From Marinobacter sp. C7 (lineage in GTDB: Bacteria > Pseudomonadota > Gammaproteobacteria > Pseudomonadales > Oleiphilaceae), in contig NZ_JAKQZH010000001.1 in assembly GCF_022343555.1 (NCBI RefSeq), forward strand, positions 1,470,108-1,534,107: a stretch of DNA of 64,000 nt. The letters are read 5' to 3'. The translations under genes were made by a program, and so were the position numbers. How positions within the stretch are numbered: position 1 is the stretch's first letter; each line of letters starts with the position of its first letter. The notes under the pieces were generated by a model, which was not told where the DNA came from, did not search any database, and worked only from the letters and a program-made list of their open reading frames with translations. Positions 35,787-44,968 of the stretch are shown piece after piece.

Positions 35787-37199
35787 GTGGCGCACGTCAG
35801 ATTGTTTCGGCATTACATCCACGTCCCATTCGTAATCCTGGGTCTGATTGATTTTCTGATCCTGGTACTTGCGGTCTTACTGTCGATTTTTCTTCGTTTT
35901 TTCGGTGATGTTGATTTCTTTTTCGACAGCATCGAATTCGTGCTGCCCTCAGGTATCGTGTTCGCTCTGGCCAATCTGCTGGTGATGGTGGCATTGGGGG
36001 TGCACCAGTCCCGGCTTGAAGAGGGGATGTCCGGGATGATGCTGCGCACTTTGCTGGCGCTCATCGTCAGCCTTCCGGTTTCCTGGCTTGCGTACGGAAT
36101 ATTTACCGACTGGTTATGGTACCTCGGAGGAAGTGGGGTGCTGACCACTGCCTCGGTATTTGGACTCTTTTTGCTCGGGATTGGCAGAACCGTTTTTTTC
36201 GGACTGGTGGGCAAGGACAGCTTCAAACGCAAAGTTCTTGTGCTGGGAGCGGGACGGCGGGCGCGCCAGCTCCTGTCCGATCTCCATACCCCCTTCAACC
36301 GAAAGGGATTTATCCTCAAGGGTTTTGTTCCCATCCCCGGGGAACCCGTTGAAGTGGATGAAAAGTACGTGCTTCAACTCCCCTTTACGTTGTATCAGTA
36401 CGTCCTCTCCAATCGTATCAGTGAGATCGTCGTTGCCGTGGACGACCGGCGCAAAGGTCTGCCAATGGACGATCTGCTCGAATGCAAAATGGCGGGGATC
36501 CGCATCGTTGACGGGGCCAGTTTCTATGAGCGGGAATCCCGCAAGGTCGCCCTGGAAATGATAACGCCTGGCTGGCTCGTTTTTTCAGACGGCTTCAGCG
36601 TCTCCGGGTTCTCAGGATTCTGGAAACGCAGCCTTGATCTTACGACTTCTGGTGTTCTGATTCTGCTTAGTCTTCCTCTTATGCTTCTGACTGTGATTGC
36701 GATCAAAATCGAGGATGGCCTTACTGCGCCGGTTCTATACAGCCAGGAGAGAGTCGGTCTTAACGGCGAGGTTTTCCGGGTGCATAAGTTCCGTTCCATG
36801 GTCACTGATGCCGAAAAACATGGTGCGGTTTGGGCCAGCAAGAACGACAACCGGGTCACCCGTGTCGGGGATTTTATCAGGAAGGTCCGGATTGACGAGA
36901 TCCCACAGGTTTTCAATGTCATGAATGGAACCATGGCTTTTGTTGGCCCACGGCCGGAACGCCCGATGTTCGTTCAGAAATTGGCGGAAAAGATTCCTTT
37001 TTATAACGAACGGCACCGGGTCAAACCAGGAATTACCGGCTGGGCACAGCTGTGCTTCGCCTACGCCGATAACGAAGAGGACAGTCGCGAGAAGTTGCGA
37101 TATGACCTTTACTACATCAAGAACCAGAGTCTTCTTCTGGACTTGTTGATTATCATCCAGACGGTCGAAGTGGTGCTGTTCAGGAAGGGATCAAGGTAG
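35787..37199 (+). CDS. XrtA/PEP-CTERM-type undecaprenyl-phosphate sugar phosphotransferase
   Basis: Initiating transferase (470 aa) loading the first sugar-phosphate onto undecaprenyl phosphate. Four N-terminal membrane segments (about 12-115), a CoA-binding-like Rossmann region (KVLVLGAGRRARQLL), a fifth membrane hairpin near 285-305 and the catalytic bacterial-sugar-transferase domain with VHKFRSMVTDAE, KVRIDEIPQ and FVGPRPERP. The form resembles TIGR03013, the version tied to exosortase loci. GTG start at 35787 with AAGGA 6 nt upstream. Confidence 0.92.
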   Translation: MAHVRLFRHYIHVPFVILGLIDFLILVLAVLLSIFLRFFGDVDFFFDSIEFVLPSGIVFALANLLVMVALGVHQSRLEEGMSGMMLRTLLALIVSLPVSWLAYGIFTDWLWYLGGSGVLTTASVFGLFLLGIGRTVFFGLVGKDSFKRKVLVLGAGRRARQLLSDLHTPFNRKGFILKGFVPIPGEPVEVDEKYVLQLPFTLYQYVLSNRISEIVVAVDDRRKGLPMDDLLECKMAGIRIVDGASFYERESRKVALEMITPGWLVFSDGFSVSGFSGFWKRSLDLTTSGVLILLSLPLMLLTVIAIKIEDGLTAPVLYSQERVGLNGEVFRVHKFRSMVTDAEKHGAVWASKNDNRVTRVGDFIRKVRIDEIPQVFNVMNGTMAFVGPRPERPMFVQKLAEKIPFYNERHRVKPGITGWAQLCFAYADNEEDSREKLRYDLYYIKNQSLLLDLLIIIQTVEVVLFRKGSR

Positions 37200-37261
37200 T
37201 TCCGGAAAAGATTGCGCCCGGAACACGGAATGTAAACACGGAACTCAGCGGGGATTTGAAA

Positions 37262-37906
37262 ATGTCACGGATGCTTAGATTCTTGGGCGTAATTGCGACC
37301 CTTGGGGCGGTAGCGTTGTCTACCGGTTGTGCCGGCCCGACCGCTTCTTCCTCTGCCGAAATTCAGCGTGCTCTGAATGTCGATAACTCCTCGAGTGTCG
37401 AAGAATACATTCTGGGCCCGACTGATGTTGTACAGGTGTCAGTCTGGCGGAACGAGGACCTGAGCACGTCCGTGCCAATTCGGCCTGACGGAAAGATATC
37501 GGTCCCCCTTGTTGGTGATATTCAGGCGAGCGGCAAGACCCCCGAGACCCTCGCGAATGACATTGAGGAGCGGCTGGCATCATATATCCGTCAGCCACAG
37601 GTCAGTATTGTTGTCACCAGCATGGGAAGCCACGAGTTCAGTGACCGTGTCCGGGTCACAGGCGCCGTGGAGCAACCGATGTCCATGCCCCATCGGGCGG
37701 GCATGACCGTAATTGATGTGTTCCTGGAGGCGGGTGGTGAAAACGAGTTCGCTTCGCTCAATAACTCCAAGCTCTACCGGAAGAGCGGAGGGAAGGTGGT
37801 GGTGATCCCGGTCCGGCTCGGGGACATCGTCAACCGTGGAGATATCTCAACCAATTATGGTTTGCGCCCCGGAGATATCCTCAGTGTGCCAGAGCGGGCG
37901 TTCTGA
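37262..37906 (+). CDS. Polysaccharide export lipoprotein (Wza/BexD-like, XrtA-associated)
   Basis: 214-aa outer-membrane export component. Lipobox LSTGC; polysaccharide-export domain begins at YILGPTDVVQVSVWRNEDLS and a SLBB-like segment follows (VRVTGAVEQPMSMPHRAGMTVIDVFLEAGG). The short length, lacking the C-terminal helix of E. coli Wza, fits the exosortase-associated family (TIGR03027 type). A TTG at 37256 is an alternative start two codons upstream. Confidence 0.9.
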   Translation: MSRMLRFLGVIATLGAVALSTGCAGPTASSSAEIQRALNVDNSSSVEEYILGPTDVVQVSVWRNEDLSTSVPIRPDGKISVPLVGDIQASGKTPETLANDIEERLASYIRQPQVSIVVTSMGSHEFSDRVRVTGAVEQPMSMPHRAGMTVIDVFLEAGGENEFASLNNSKLYRKSGGKVVVIPVRLGDIVNRGDISTNYGLRPGDILSVPERAF

Positions 37907-37957
37907 CCAGCGCAGCGGCTCACATGAGGGCTGCGGTCGCGTGAAAGGTAACTAGCT

Positions 37958-39487
37958 ATGGATATGCCCCTTTCCCAACTACCAAATGAAATCCTCAGGG
38001 AAGTGAGGTCACGCAAGTGGCTTGCTCTGGTGTTATTCACCGTCGTGAGTTTCGGTGTGCTGCTTGCCGGATTTCTCTGGCCCTACAAGTATGAATCCCA
38101 GGTGGTCATTTTTGTCGATGACAGAAACATAATTCGACCACTGATGGAGGGCAGTGCCGTCACTACCCAGATCAATGACCGGGCGTCTGCGGCTCAGGAG
38201 TTGCTGTGGAGCAGAAGTATCATGGAAACCATTGCTAAAGACACCGCTCTTTTCGGGCCTGATGCTGCCACTCTGGAACCGGAAGAATTGGAGGATAGAA
38301 TTGCGACGCTCCGAAGAAACGTGAGCGTCGAACCCCGAGGTGACAGTTATTTCAGCATCGGCTTCGCCGCAGCATCGCCGAATCAGGCGTTTCAGGTCGC
38401 CCAGAAGCTCGGGCAGCTCTTCATAGAGGAGACCAGCGAGAGAAAACGGGCCGAAAGCCGCAACGCTTACGAGTTCATTGACAAGCAGGTCAAGAGTTAT
38501 GAACAGCAGCTTGCAAGTGTCGAGGAACGGCTAAAAAACTTCCTGTCAGTAAATGTGGATGGTACCGAATCGGAGGCAAATCAGCGGATAGCCAGCCTTC
38601 GAGGTCAGATCGAAGTTGCGGAAATGGAGCGACAGGAACTCATGACCAGGGCCCGGTCGCTGGAAGGTGAGCTGGCGCGAATCAATCCCATGCTGTTGCA
38701 GGGACGCTCGGAGGACATTTACCAGACCCGGATCCAGTCATTGCAGGAGCAGTTGGATAACCTGCGCCTCAAGTACCATGACACCTATCCCGACATTGTT
38801 ATTCTTCGCGAGCAGATTGATGAGTTGCGGAAGCAGCGCCAACAGGCCCTCGCCTCGGAAAATCCGGAGAGGGTAGTAAGGGATGGCGAATCGATCTCCA
38901 ACCCCGTTTATCAGGAGGTCAGGTCATCGCTGGCGGAGACCCGGGCAAGTATCCAGACCACCGAGACCCGCATTCGCGCATTGAAATTGCTCCTGGCCGA
39001 GCAAGCCCGACGGATGGAGAGGATTCAGGACAACAAAGCGGAATACGCCGAGCTAACGCGCGATATGGAGGTCAATAAAGAGATTTACGATGACCTGCTC
39101 AAGCGTCGGGAAAAGGCCAGGGTATCGATGCACCTGGATGTCGAGGGTCAGGGCCTTAACTACCGTATCAATGAGGCGGCCCAATTTCCGAGGGGTACCA
39201 GTGGTCCGAGATTTTCCACCTTTGCGGTAGCCGGTCTGTTTCTTGGTCTGCTCGCACCCTTCGGGTTGGTTGCGGGGCTGCTACAGATCGATCCGAGAAT
39301 ACGCGCACGCCAGCAACTGGAAGAGAGCCTCGGTTTTCCGGTGCTTGCTGAATTGCCCGAAATGAAAACCCCCTACGAGAAACGCCGGGAGCGGCGTGTG
39401 CTGAGGCTGGTGATTCTCTGCGGGATTGCAGTGGCTTTGGTCTATGTTTCGATAGCTGTCGGGACCATGATGGGGGTGATCGCATGA
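37958..39487 (+). CDS. Polysaccharide chain-length determinant (Wzz-like, XrtA-associated)
   Basis: 509-aa inner-membrane co-polymerase. One membrane segment near 25-45 and one near 415-435 enclose a large periplasmic coiled-coil region with heptad-like stretches (residues 160-390). A third hydrophobic segment ends the protein (LRLVILCGIAVALVYVSIAVG). The kinase domain is a separate gene, overlapping by 4 nt (ATGA). Corresponds to the TIGR03007 type. Confidence 0.9.
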   Translation: MDMPLSQLPNEILREVRSRKWLALVLFTVVSFGVLLAGFLWPYKYESQVVIFVDDRNIIRPLMEGSAVTTQINDRASAAQELLWSRSIMETIAKDTALFGPDAATLEPEELEDRIATLRRNVSVEPRGDSYFSIGFAAASPNQAFQVAQKLGQLFIEETSERKRAESRNAYEFIDKQVKSYEQQLASVEERLKNFLSVNVDGTESEANQRIASLRGQIEVAEMERQELMTRARSLEGELARINPMLLQGRSEDIYQTRIQSLQEQLDNLRLKYHDTYPDIVILREQIDELRKQRQQALASENPERVVRDGESISNPVYQEVRSSLAETRASIQTTETRIRALKLLLAEQARRMERIQDNKAEYAELTRDMEVNKEIYDDLLKRREKARVSMHLDVEGQGLNYRINEAAQFPRGTSGPRFSTFAVAGLFLGLLAPFGLVAGLLQIDPRIRARQQLEESLGFPVLAELPEMKTPYEKRRERRVLRLVILCGIAVALVYVSIAVGTMMGVIA

Positions 39488-40404
39488 GTGGCCGCGAAAG
39501 ACCGTACGATAACCCCGATATCCAGGATGGGAATAGCGGGCTTGAAAACGAAGACAGCAAGCAAAATCCGGGCAAGTACTGGCTGAATCGGGAGATTGAT
39601 CAAGGTCCTGAGCCCAAGGGTGAGTTGAGTGGAAACGGCGTTCCCTATTCTGAATGGGATGATTCCCGGATGCTGGTCCCCAGTTCGCTGGAGTTGGGCC
39701 CGGGTGCCGTGGACCGCTACGTCATCAGCAAACAGATTGCCCGGATGCAGGAGCCGCGGCGTTTAAGCCGCGAAGACCTCGAAGAGCGGCGGATCATTTA
39801 TCCCGACTCTCCGGACCGGGCTCTGGTTAACCGATTCCGGGATCTGAGAACGAAACTCGTAGAGAAATCCGGCGGAAACAATTTCACGCTGGTAGTGAGT
39901 GGTGCGAGCAGTGGGGCAGGGAGTTCGTTTGTCGCCTTCAATCTGGCCGCCGCTTTCGCTTTTGACCAGGCCAAGACCGCCGTTGTCATCGACTGCAACC
40001 TGCGGGAACCGACACTCCACTCCCTGGTGGATGTGGTGCCCGAATATGGGTTGACCGATTTCCTCGAGGACCCGGATTTCGATATCGCCCAGATACTCTA
40101 TCCCACGGGCATACCCCGACTCAGGTTGATACCCGCGGGGAGCCGTCGGGAGAGTCCGGTGGAGTTCTTTACGTCTTTCCGGATGAAGCAGTTTGTCCAG
40201 GCTGTGCGTCGCCGGTACCCGGACCGATTCATTGTGTTCGATACTGCTCCGATCAGCGATTCTCCGGACGCACGAATCCTGGGAGAAATCTGTGACTACG
40301 CCATGCTGGTTGTCCCCCATGGCCGTGTCAGCCCCACAGCTGTAGAGCAGGCCGCGTTGGCTTTCCTTCCGGAGAAGTTCGTAGGAGCAGTGATCAATGG
40401 CTAG
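39484..40404 (+). CDS. BY-kinase-like partner of the chain-length protein, Walker-A lysine missing
   Basis: 306-aa cytoplasmic protein with the fold of CpsD/Wzc tyrosine autokinases: VVIDCNLREP (Walker A', Asp170) and FIVFDTAPISD (Walker B, Asp253) are present. The Walker A loop, however, reads SGASSGAGSS at 139-148, with Ser147 where GKS/T has its lysine. The C-terminus stops at GAVING with no tyrosine cluster. The N-terminal 110 residues are low-complexity and polar. ATP hydrolysis and autophosphorylation are therefore doubtful; it may serve as a nucleotide-binding or structural partner. It overlaps the next gene by 8 nt. Confidence 0.8.
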   Translation: MSGRERPYDNPDIQDGNSGLENEDSKQNPGKYWLNREIDQGPEPKGELSGNGVPYSEWDDSRMLVPSSLELGPGAVDRYVISKQIARMQEPRRLSREDLEERRIIYPDSPDRALVNRFRDLRTKLVEKSGGNNFTLVVSGASSGAGSSFVAFNLAAAFAFDQAKTAVVIDCNLREPTLHSLVDVVPEYGLTDFLEDPDFDIAQILYPTGIPRLRLIPAGSRRESPVEFFTSFRMKQFVQAVRRRYPDRFIVFDTAPISDSPDARILGEICDYAMLVVPHGRVSPTAVEQAALAFLPEKFVGAVING

Positions 40405-41680
40405 AGCAAGAATAATCGGCTGTCGAAAACTGTCCGTTGCAGGGGTGGCGTTAGCCCTGGCCGGTGCATCCGTTCTGGCGGAACCCGTCAGGATAGACGG
40501 CTCGGTGGAGGGGCGTTACAGCGATAATATGGAGCGCACTCCAACAGACGAGACCAGTGATATCGAAACTATCACCAGCCTTGGAGTCTCTTATCGTAGC
40601 GATCCTGGAAGGTGTAATGCCGATTTGAGCTCGCGATTCGGCTACGGATATTGGCTCGATGATACCTATGATCCGGAAATCTACAGCAATCTGGATTTCT
40701 TCGGTGACTGCCAGATGACCGATAACGTCTCATGGGAACTGACCGACCAGCTAAGGGATGTTGACCAGAACTCTCGGGAAGCCGACACCCCCAATAACAC
40801 CACCCGCAAAAACGTCTTTCGAACCGGGCCGGTGCTTAATGTTCGCCTGAGCCAAGTCGATGAAACGGAGTTTCGCGTTGCCTACCAACAAACAGATTAC
40901 AGCGAGCCGGAGGAGCCTGACAGTGAGCGTTATCTCGGGTCCGCAGCCTGGAATCACATGTTCAGCTCAGGTACAACGGCGGGGCTGTTTGCCGAGATGG
41001 ACCGTGCGGAGCTGGACACCGGGCAGGAGATCGACACTGACACCCTGGCGGTGACATTTACCAAGCAGTGGGTGGTGACGCGATTGAGCGGATCGATTGG
41101 TGCCAGTCAGTTGGAGAGCCGGTTGAACGGTTCCGGCACTGAGGCGGAAGCCATTGTCGGAGATCTCCTCCTTGAACGTGAGATTAATCCTTCGACACTG
41201 CTCTCCGTCCAGGCGACCCGGGAATTAACAGACCAGACCTCGAACCTCGACATCCAAATCGGTTCCTTTGTTTTCAATCTGGAGCAAACGGCACCTGTGG
41301 AAGTAACTGCGATCCGCGGCTCCCTGGATAAACGGTTTAGTAACGGGAGTCGGTTGCTGTTCACCGCGTACGGCGCCGCAACAGACTATCTCCTGACGGA
41401 TCTGACAGATTACAGGGCCGGCTTGGGGGTGAATTACCGGCGGCCCGTTTCCCAGGTAGTCAATTTCACCTCGGACATCGGATACGATTTCTACGATTAT
41501 GGTGGCGAAATCGACTCCAATGATCATGTCATCGACGTGGCAGTCGGGCTGGATTATCAAATGAGCCGAAAACTCGTCGTAAACGGGAGAGTTGGTCATG
41601 AGCGTCGGGAGAGTGAAGTGGCTTCCCGCGAATACAATGAAAACTGGATTTTGCTCGGCCTGAGTTATCAGTTCCGTTGA
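40397..41680 (+). CDS. XrtA-system-associated outer membrane beta-barrel protein (TIGR03016-like)
   Basis: 427-aa exported protein: signal peptide (VAGVALALAGASVLA), then about 16 or more amphipathic strands and a C-terminal aromatic-Arg end (ILLGLSYQFR). The opening VEGRYSDNMERT and the ending SREYNENWILLGLSYQF are typical of the barrel found in exosortase-A loci. Probably the outer-membrane pore or anchor of the exopolysaccharide exporter, given its place between the kinase-like and deacetylase genes. Confidence 0.85.
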   Translation: MARARIIGCRKLSVAGVALALAGASVLAEPVRIDGSVEGRYSDNMERTPTDETSDIETITSLGVSYRSDPGRCNADLSSRFGYGYWLDDTYDPEIYSNLDFFGDCQMTDNVSWELTDQLRDVDQNSREADTPNNTTRKNVFRTGPVLNVRLSQVDETEFRVAYQQTDYSEPEEPDSERYLGSAAWNHMFSSGTTAGLFAEMDRAELDTGQEIDTDTLAVTFTKQWVVTRLSGSIGASQLESRLNGSGTEAEAIVGDLLLEREINPSTLLSVQATRELTDQTSNLDIQIGSFVFNLEQTAPVEVTAIRGSLDKRFSNGSRLLFTAYGAATDYLLTDLTDYRAGLGVNYRRPVSQVVNFTSDIGYDFYDYGGEIDSNDHVIDVAVGLDYQMSRKLVVNGRVGHERRESEVASREYNENWILLGLSYQFR

Positions 41681-41715
41681 TTGGCTACTGAATGACAAGG
41701 CCAGGGAAAGGCATC

Positions 41716-42582
41716 ATGGACAGCATACGGAATGCTCTGACAATAGACGTGGAAGACTATTTCCAGGTCGCCGCGCTCGCAGAGGCAGTAAGGCCCGAGG
41801 ATTGGGATTCGATGGAATATCGGGTGGAGGCCAATACCAACCGTCTCCTCACCTTACTCGATCACGTTGATACCAAAGCGACGTTCTTTACCCTGGGTTG
41901 GATCGCAGAGCGGTCACCGGGCCTGATTCGCACAATTCGTGCAGCCGGACATGAGGTCGCAAGCCATGGGTACAGTCACCAGTTAATTTACAGCCAGTCG
42001 CCTGCGGTGTTCCGGGAAGAAACCCGGAAGTCAAAAAGGATTCTTGAGGATATCCTGGGTGAGCCCATAAAAGGCTACCGTGCAGCGAGTTACTCCATAA
42101 CGACGCGCTCCCGCTGGGCGCTGGACATCCTCTGCGAGGAGGGGTTCGAGTGGGATTCCTCGATTTTTCCGATTCGTCACGACAGATATGGAATGCCTGG
42201 CACACCCCACCAGCCGTACCGGCTGCAAACGCCCAACGGCTCCAGCCTGATTGAATTTCCCCTTTCGACATGCCCCCTCGGACGCTATCGCCTCCCGGTA
42301 GCCGGAGGAGGTTATTTCCGGTTGTTTCCCTATTCGCTGACCAAATGGGGCTTGGGGCGCATAAACGCCGGTGGGCAGCCGTTCATATTCTATTTGCACC
42401 CTTGGGAGGTCGATCCCGGTCAGCCACGCCTGAAGGTCGGATTCTTGTCCCGCTTTCGCCACTACAACAATCTGGACAAATGTTATGACCGACTGGTGTC
42501 GTTATTGGCCGATTTTCGTTTCGGCACGGTGACGGATGTTCTTTCGGATGTCCGGTTTTCCGCAGATCCAGTGATAGTGTGA
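41716..42582 (+). CDS. XrtA-associated polysaccharide deacetylase (NodB domain)
   Basis: 288-aa family-4 carbohydrate esterase of the PEP-CTERM-locus subgroup (TIGR03006-like). The start NALTIDVEDYFQVAA contains the catalytic and metal aspartates, ASHGYSHQ the metal histidines, and FYLHPWEVDPGQP the late histidine motif. No signal peptide, as in other members of this subgroup. Start chosen at ATG 41716, with GGGAAAGG upstream; 41692 is the alternative. Confidence 0.93.
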   Translation: MDSIRNALTIDVEDYFQVAALAEAVRPEDWDSMEYRVEANTNRLLTLLDHVDTKATFFTLGWIAERSPGLIRTIRAAGHEVASHGYSHQLIYSQSPAVFREETRKSKRILEDILGEPIKGYRAASYSITTRSRWALDILCEEGFEWDSSIFPIRHDRYGMPGTPHQPYRLQTPNGSSLIEFPLSTCPLGRYRLPVAGGGYFRLFPYSLTKWGLGRINAGGQPFIFYLHPWEVDPGQPRLKVGFLSRFRHYNNLDKCYDRLVSLLADFRFGTVTDVLSDVRFSADPVIV

Positions 42583-42589
42583 GTTAGTG

Positions 42590-43930
42590 ATGAGTTTGCT
42601 GGTGAACGAGCTGTCTGGCCAGGAATCACGGATCCAGGCAGACAAGCACAGGCTGGAGGAACTCAGGGCCGCGAAGGGAAAGCTCGGTCGTGAAATTGCT
42701 GAGCTCAGAAAAGCCGGCCAGGATGTTGCTCGCCTTACCGAAGAAATCAGGAATCTCTCAGATCAGATCAAACAGATGCAGAAAGGCATCAAGAAACGAC
42801 TGACTGCCGTAAGCGCCCCTGTTGAAGATATTTCACCTGGCGGAGTTCCCGAAATTCCATCTCCGGTTCTCGACAGGGTCGCGTCTGGTCCGGTTTTCAT
42901 CCGTGAATGCTTCGATTCGGATCTGTTGAAGGAGTCAGTGGATGCCTACGTTGAAGCCCACCCCGCCGGTACAGTCTGGCACACGACCGCAGTGAATTCG
43001 TTTATTGCTGATATTTACGGGCATCAGACCCGTTACCTGTGTGCTCTGGATAATGATTCGCGGGTGGTGGGTGTGTTGCCCCTGGTGCAGCTAAAAAGTC
43101 GTCTGTTCGGTAATTTTGTGAGTTCGGTCCCTTACTTCAATTATGGAGGCGTGTTGGCGGACTCCACGACGGTTGCCAGAGAGTTGGTTGAAGAGGCCAA
43201 CGCCTGGCGAATGAGCCTGGGAGCACGACACCTGGAGCTTCGTCACATTCAGGATGTCGGTATCGGTTTGCCCCAGCGCAGGGACAAGTACACGTTCTGG
43301 TTGCCATTACCCTCAGAGCCTTCGATCCTCTGGAAAAGCCTGGCTGCGAAAGTGCGGTCCCAGGCGCGGCGTGGCGAGAGGGCAATTGATGAGGTGGTGA
43401 TCGGTGGTGTCGAATTGCTGGATGACTTCTACAGGGTCTTTGCACACAACATGCGGGACCTTGGGACGCCGGTCTGTAGCAAGAATTTCTTCCGGAACCT
43501 GTTCGAAACGCTCAGTGGCAGGGCATGGCTTGTGCTGGTCAGGTTGGACGGGCGAGCGGTTGGCGGTGCTTTTTTGACGGGTTTCCGCAATACGATGGAA
43601 ATTCCCTGGGCGTCAACCCTGCGCAACCATAATGCGTCGGGAGCGAACATGGTGATGTACTGGAAGGTTCTGGAGTTTGCGATCCAGCGGAACTATTCCA
43701 TTTTCGATTTTGGTCGCTGTTCAAAGGGGGGCGGCACCTGGCGGTTCAAACAGCAGTGGGGGGGAACGCCCGTTCCCCTTGCGTGGGACTACCTTCTTTC
43801 GAACGGTGGGTCATTGCCGCAATTGAACCCGGACAATCCCAGGTATCGTTTGTTGATAGCGATATGGAAGCATTTGCCAGTCTGGACCACCCGAATGATC
43901 GGACCAGGCATTGTCAGGAGTTTGCCTTGA
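42590..43930 (+). CDS. FemAB-type GNAT protein with N-terminal coiled coil
   Basis: 446 aa. Residues about 10-75 are a highly charged coiled coil (RIQADKHRLEELRAAKGKLG, ARLTEEIRNLSDQIKQMQKG). Residues about 100-440 match the XrtA-associated FemAB-related family (TIGR03019-like): VWHTTAVNSFI, then SVPYFNYGGVLAD and FDFGRCSKGGGTWRFKQQWG. The usual protein lacks such a coiled coil, as far as I recall. Probably transfers an acyl or aminoacyl group to the polysaccharide or a lipid-linked precursor. An upstream GTG at 42587 is immediately adjacent. Confidence 0.85.
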   Translation: MSLLVNELSGQESRIQADKHRLEELRAAKGKLGREIAELRKAGQDVARLTEEIRNLSDQIKQMQKGIKKRLTAVSAPVEDISPGGVPEIPSPVLDRVASGPVFIRECFDSDLLKESVDAYVEAHPAGTVWHTTAVNSFIADIYGHQTRYLCALDNDSRVVGVLPLVQLKSRLFGNFVSSVPYFNYGGVLADSTTVARELVEEANAWRMSLGARHLELRHIQDVGIGLPQRRDKYTFWLPLPSEPSILWKSLAAKVRSQARRGERAIDEVVIGGVELLDDFYRVFAHNMRDLGTPVCSKNFFRNLFETLSGRAWLVLVRLDGRAVGGAFLTGFRNTMEIPWASTLRNHNASGANMVMYWKVLEFAIQRNYSIFDFGRCSKGGGTWRFKQQWGGTPVPLAWDYLLSNGGSLPQLNPDNPRYRLLIAIWKHLPVWTTRMIGPGIVRSLP

Positions 43931-44907
43931 GTAGTGTTTTTCAGACTCATGCATGGCAGGGAAGTTGGTGGGAAACCTACGGCGATACCGAAGGTTTCAC
44001 ACTTACCCAGGAGTGGGACGGCAAAACCTCCGGGCTTTATGAAGCTCGCTACACTCTCAAAGGCCTCCCGGTGCGGTCGATTCAGTTTGTTGGCACCGCT
44101 CATCGCACCATTTCCACTCCCAGAACTGAATACAACTGCTTTACTGGCCCGGAGGAATCTCCGGAATCGGTTTTTAGAGCGGTAAGCAATGCACTCAAAT
44201 CGAAGAGTTGGACCGAGGCCGCATTATGCGATGTGAAGGTTGAGTCACCGGATTACAGAGCCCTGCAAAAACTGGCTGCCCAAGAGGGGTGGGTCTGGCG
44301 CTCTCTGAGCTCCGATTGCTCATACTCTGTTGATACCAGGGGTGAGTTCAGCCACTACCTGGCCTCACTAGGATCAAATTCCCGACTGAAATTATTCAAC
44401 CGTCGAAAGATTCTGGAATCCTTGGGTCGGATTACTGTAGTCGATGCAGAATCGGCTGAGAGAGACCGTTTCTTGGAAAAATTGGACGAATTCCATCGCG
44501 CCCGCTGGGGAAGACCCTGTTTTGGTGGAGAAAAAGGCATGAAGTTTCAGAAGGCATTTCTGGAACGCCTTCCGGATGAGAGGGGAAAGCCGATGTTATC
44601 CGTCATGTCCTGGGAGGGTGAGCCGATATCGGTTCTTTACAACGTTTTGCACAATGGGCGGATCTACAACATACAGGGTGGATTCAAGCCTGATTTCCAC
44701 AAGAAGCTGGCGTTGGGCACACTTCATCTTGGTTACTGTATTGAACAGGCTTTCACTGATGAACAGGTGCAGTGCTTTGACATGCTGGCGGGCACTGGCA
44801 AGAACGAAAACTATAAGTCACGCATTGCGAACCAGCACGAACAGGTTGAGTCGGTCATGTTAGTGCGTAGCCTGCCATTCAAACTTCTTTACCGTGTAAA
44901 AGGGTAG
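43927..44907 (+). CDS. GNAT family acetyltransferase (CelD/BcsL-like)
   Basis: 326-aa protein with an Acetyltransf_6-type domain: SSVFQTHAWQGSWWETYGD at the start, SNSRLKLFNRRKILE in the centre, and the LSVMSWEGEPISVLYNVLHN / YNIQGGFKPDFHKKLALGTL block at the end. The start is a TTG at 43927 that overlaps the stop of the preceding gene (TTGA) and has AGGAG 6-7 nt upstream. A second FemAB/GNAT gene in tandem suggests acylation of the polymer at two positions or steps. Confidence 0.82.
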   Translation: MSSVFQTHAWQGSWWETYGDTEGFTLTQEWDGKTSGLYEARYTLKGLPVRSIQFVGTAHRTISTPRTEYNCFTGPEESPESVFRAVSNALKSKSWTEAALCDVKVESPDYRALQKLAAQEGWVWRSLSSDCSYSVDTRGEFSHYLASLGSNSRLKLFNRRKILESLGRITVVDAESAERDRFLEKLDEFHRARWGRPCFGGEKGMKFQKAFLERLPDERGKPMLSVMSWEGEPISVLYNVLHNGRIYNIQGGFKPDFHKKLALGTLHLGYCIEQAFTDEQVQCFDMLAGTGKNENYKSRIANQHEQVESVMLVRSLPFKLLYRVKG

Positions 44908-44968
44908 ACACAGTGCCGGTGTAATGGAGAAGTCCAGCGAGGTTCAGCGAGCGGAGGAACCGCCGAGT

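Noticed and set aside
37306..37316. An 11-nt match to the ops element (GGCGGTAGCGT) that recruits RfaH to polysaccharide operons
   Set aside because: It lies inside the coding region for the export lipoprotein signal peptide in the second gene rather than in a leader, and with nine fixed positions about half a match is expected by chance in a window of this size.
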